A stretch of DNA of 64,000 nt, taken from Aquibium microcysteis. GTDB taxonomy: Bacteria > Pseudomonadota > Alphaproteobacteria > Rhizobiales > Rhizobiaceae. Below the pieces are notes generated by a model. That model did no database searches. It was given only the letters and a program-made list of their open reading frames with translations, and was not told where the DNA came from. Shown here piece by piece: positions 63,799 to 64,000 of the stretch. Each line of letters begins with the position of its first letter. Positions within the stretch are counted from its first letter, which is position 1. The stretch lies in contig NZ_CP061080.1 of NCBI RefSeq assembly GCF_014495845.1, positions 1,229,001-1,293,000 of the forward strand. The letters are read 5' to 3'. Position numbers and translations under genes: made by a program.

Positions 63799-64000
63799 TC
63801 AGCCGCCCGTGACGCTCATGTGGCGCGAGACGGACGGACGGTTGGTGCGCCGGTCGATGACGAAGTCGTGCCCCTTCGGTTTGCGGCCGATCGCTTCGTC
63901 TATGGCCTGCGACAAGAGGTCGTTTCCTTCCGAGGCCCGCAGCGGCGCGCGCAGGTCGGCCGCGTCCTCCTGGCCAAGGCACATGTAGAGGGTGCCCGTG
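63799..64000 (-). CDS. moaA: GTP 3',8-cyclase MoaA, C-terminal end only (cut by the window edge)
   Basis: The last 67 codons of moaA; the rest lies beyond position 64000. The product starts here [20 protein letters not shown] and ends [10 protein letters not shown], the highly conserved MoaA tail with the cysteine of the C-terminal [4Fe-4S] cluster (LYMCLG) and the GG terminus whose peptide is needed for activity. It looks like a separate 61-codon frame if the ATG at 63984 is taken as start, but that is internal. MoaA forms cyclic pyranopterin monophosphate, the first step of Moco. Confidence 0.9.
   Translation of the reverse strand, partial: TGTLYMCLGQEDAADLRAPLRASEGNDLLSQAIDEAIGRKPKGHDFVIDRRTNRPSVSRHMSVTGG

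Overview
The window is chromosomal DNA from a GC-rich alphaproteobacterium. Gene content points to Hyphomicrobiales (Rhizobiales), most like Phyllobacteriaceae/Mesorhizobium relatives: MipZ instead of MinCDE, gatC/gatA, a coaD-ppi-ppi-queA-tgt run, pyrB-pyrC'-plsY-dprA, DUF1489, DUF599, DUF1289 and an Anbu proteasome cluster. I see no rRNA, tRNA, CRISPR array, prophage or classical insertion sequence.

Layout. 0-6.3 kb: gatC, a GNAT acetyltransferase and gatA (with an extra loop), a HigBA toxin-antitoxin pair, two membrane-protein genes (a two-helix protein and a YdcF-like protein), a 24-residue membrane peptide and a DUF599 protein. 6.5-12.7 kb: a 42-residue peptide with its own terminator, sdaA, a DUF1489 gene, mipZ-VWA-DnaJ, and a secreted D,D-carboxypeptidase with a SPOR domain. 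12.9-18.3 kb: coaD, two cyclophilins, a small transporter, queA (frameshifted in a GCGGC repeat), tgt and two small conserved genes. 18.5-22.9 kb: the Anbu cluster (ATP-grasp, alpha-E, transglutaminase, Anbu), split by a four-helix-bundle gene between 31-bp perfect inverted repeats made of heptamers. 22.9-27.5 kb: an HpaR-like regulator divergent from an aromatic amino acid decarboxylase, then a DeoR/GlpR regulator and glpK.

27.6-36.5 kb: pyrB, a degenerate pyrC', plsY and dprA, then, convergent, a 1576-residue STAND protein: TIR-like domain, NACHT ATPase, pentapeptide-like stretch and 14 WD40 repeats of exactly 126 bp each (two seven-bladed propellers). This is the strongest candidate for an undescribed defence or self/non-self system. 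36.6-44.8 kb: an eight-gene operon (PotDABC-type importer, CE4 hydrolase, two SDRs, amidase) divergent from a MarR regulator, with a perfect inverted repeat carrying the -35 hexamers of both promoters; it looks like uptake and ring-opening of an unknown nitrogen compound, possibly a cyclic imide.

44.8-64 kb: dusA, a chemoreceptor, a TauE-type exporter, a retropepsin-like protease with a DUF1289 protein, cobT, a histidine kinase, a GST, a uracil-DNA glycosylase family gene, an Lrp regulator, an exostosin-like gene, an AlkD-like gene, a 3-hydroxyisobutyrate-dehydrogenase-like gene, VapBC, a polar amino acid importer without its ATPase, mobB, two transporters and the 3' end of moaA. Most long open frames opposite or inside these genes are GC-rich shadows. 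Functional calls rest on recognised motifs read by eye; no database search was run.
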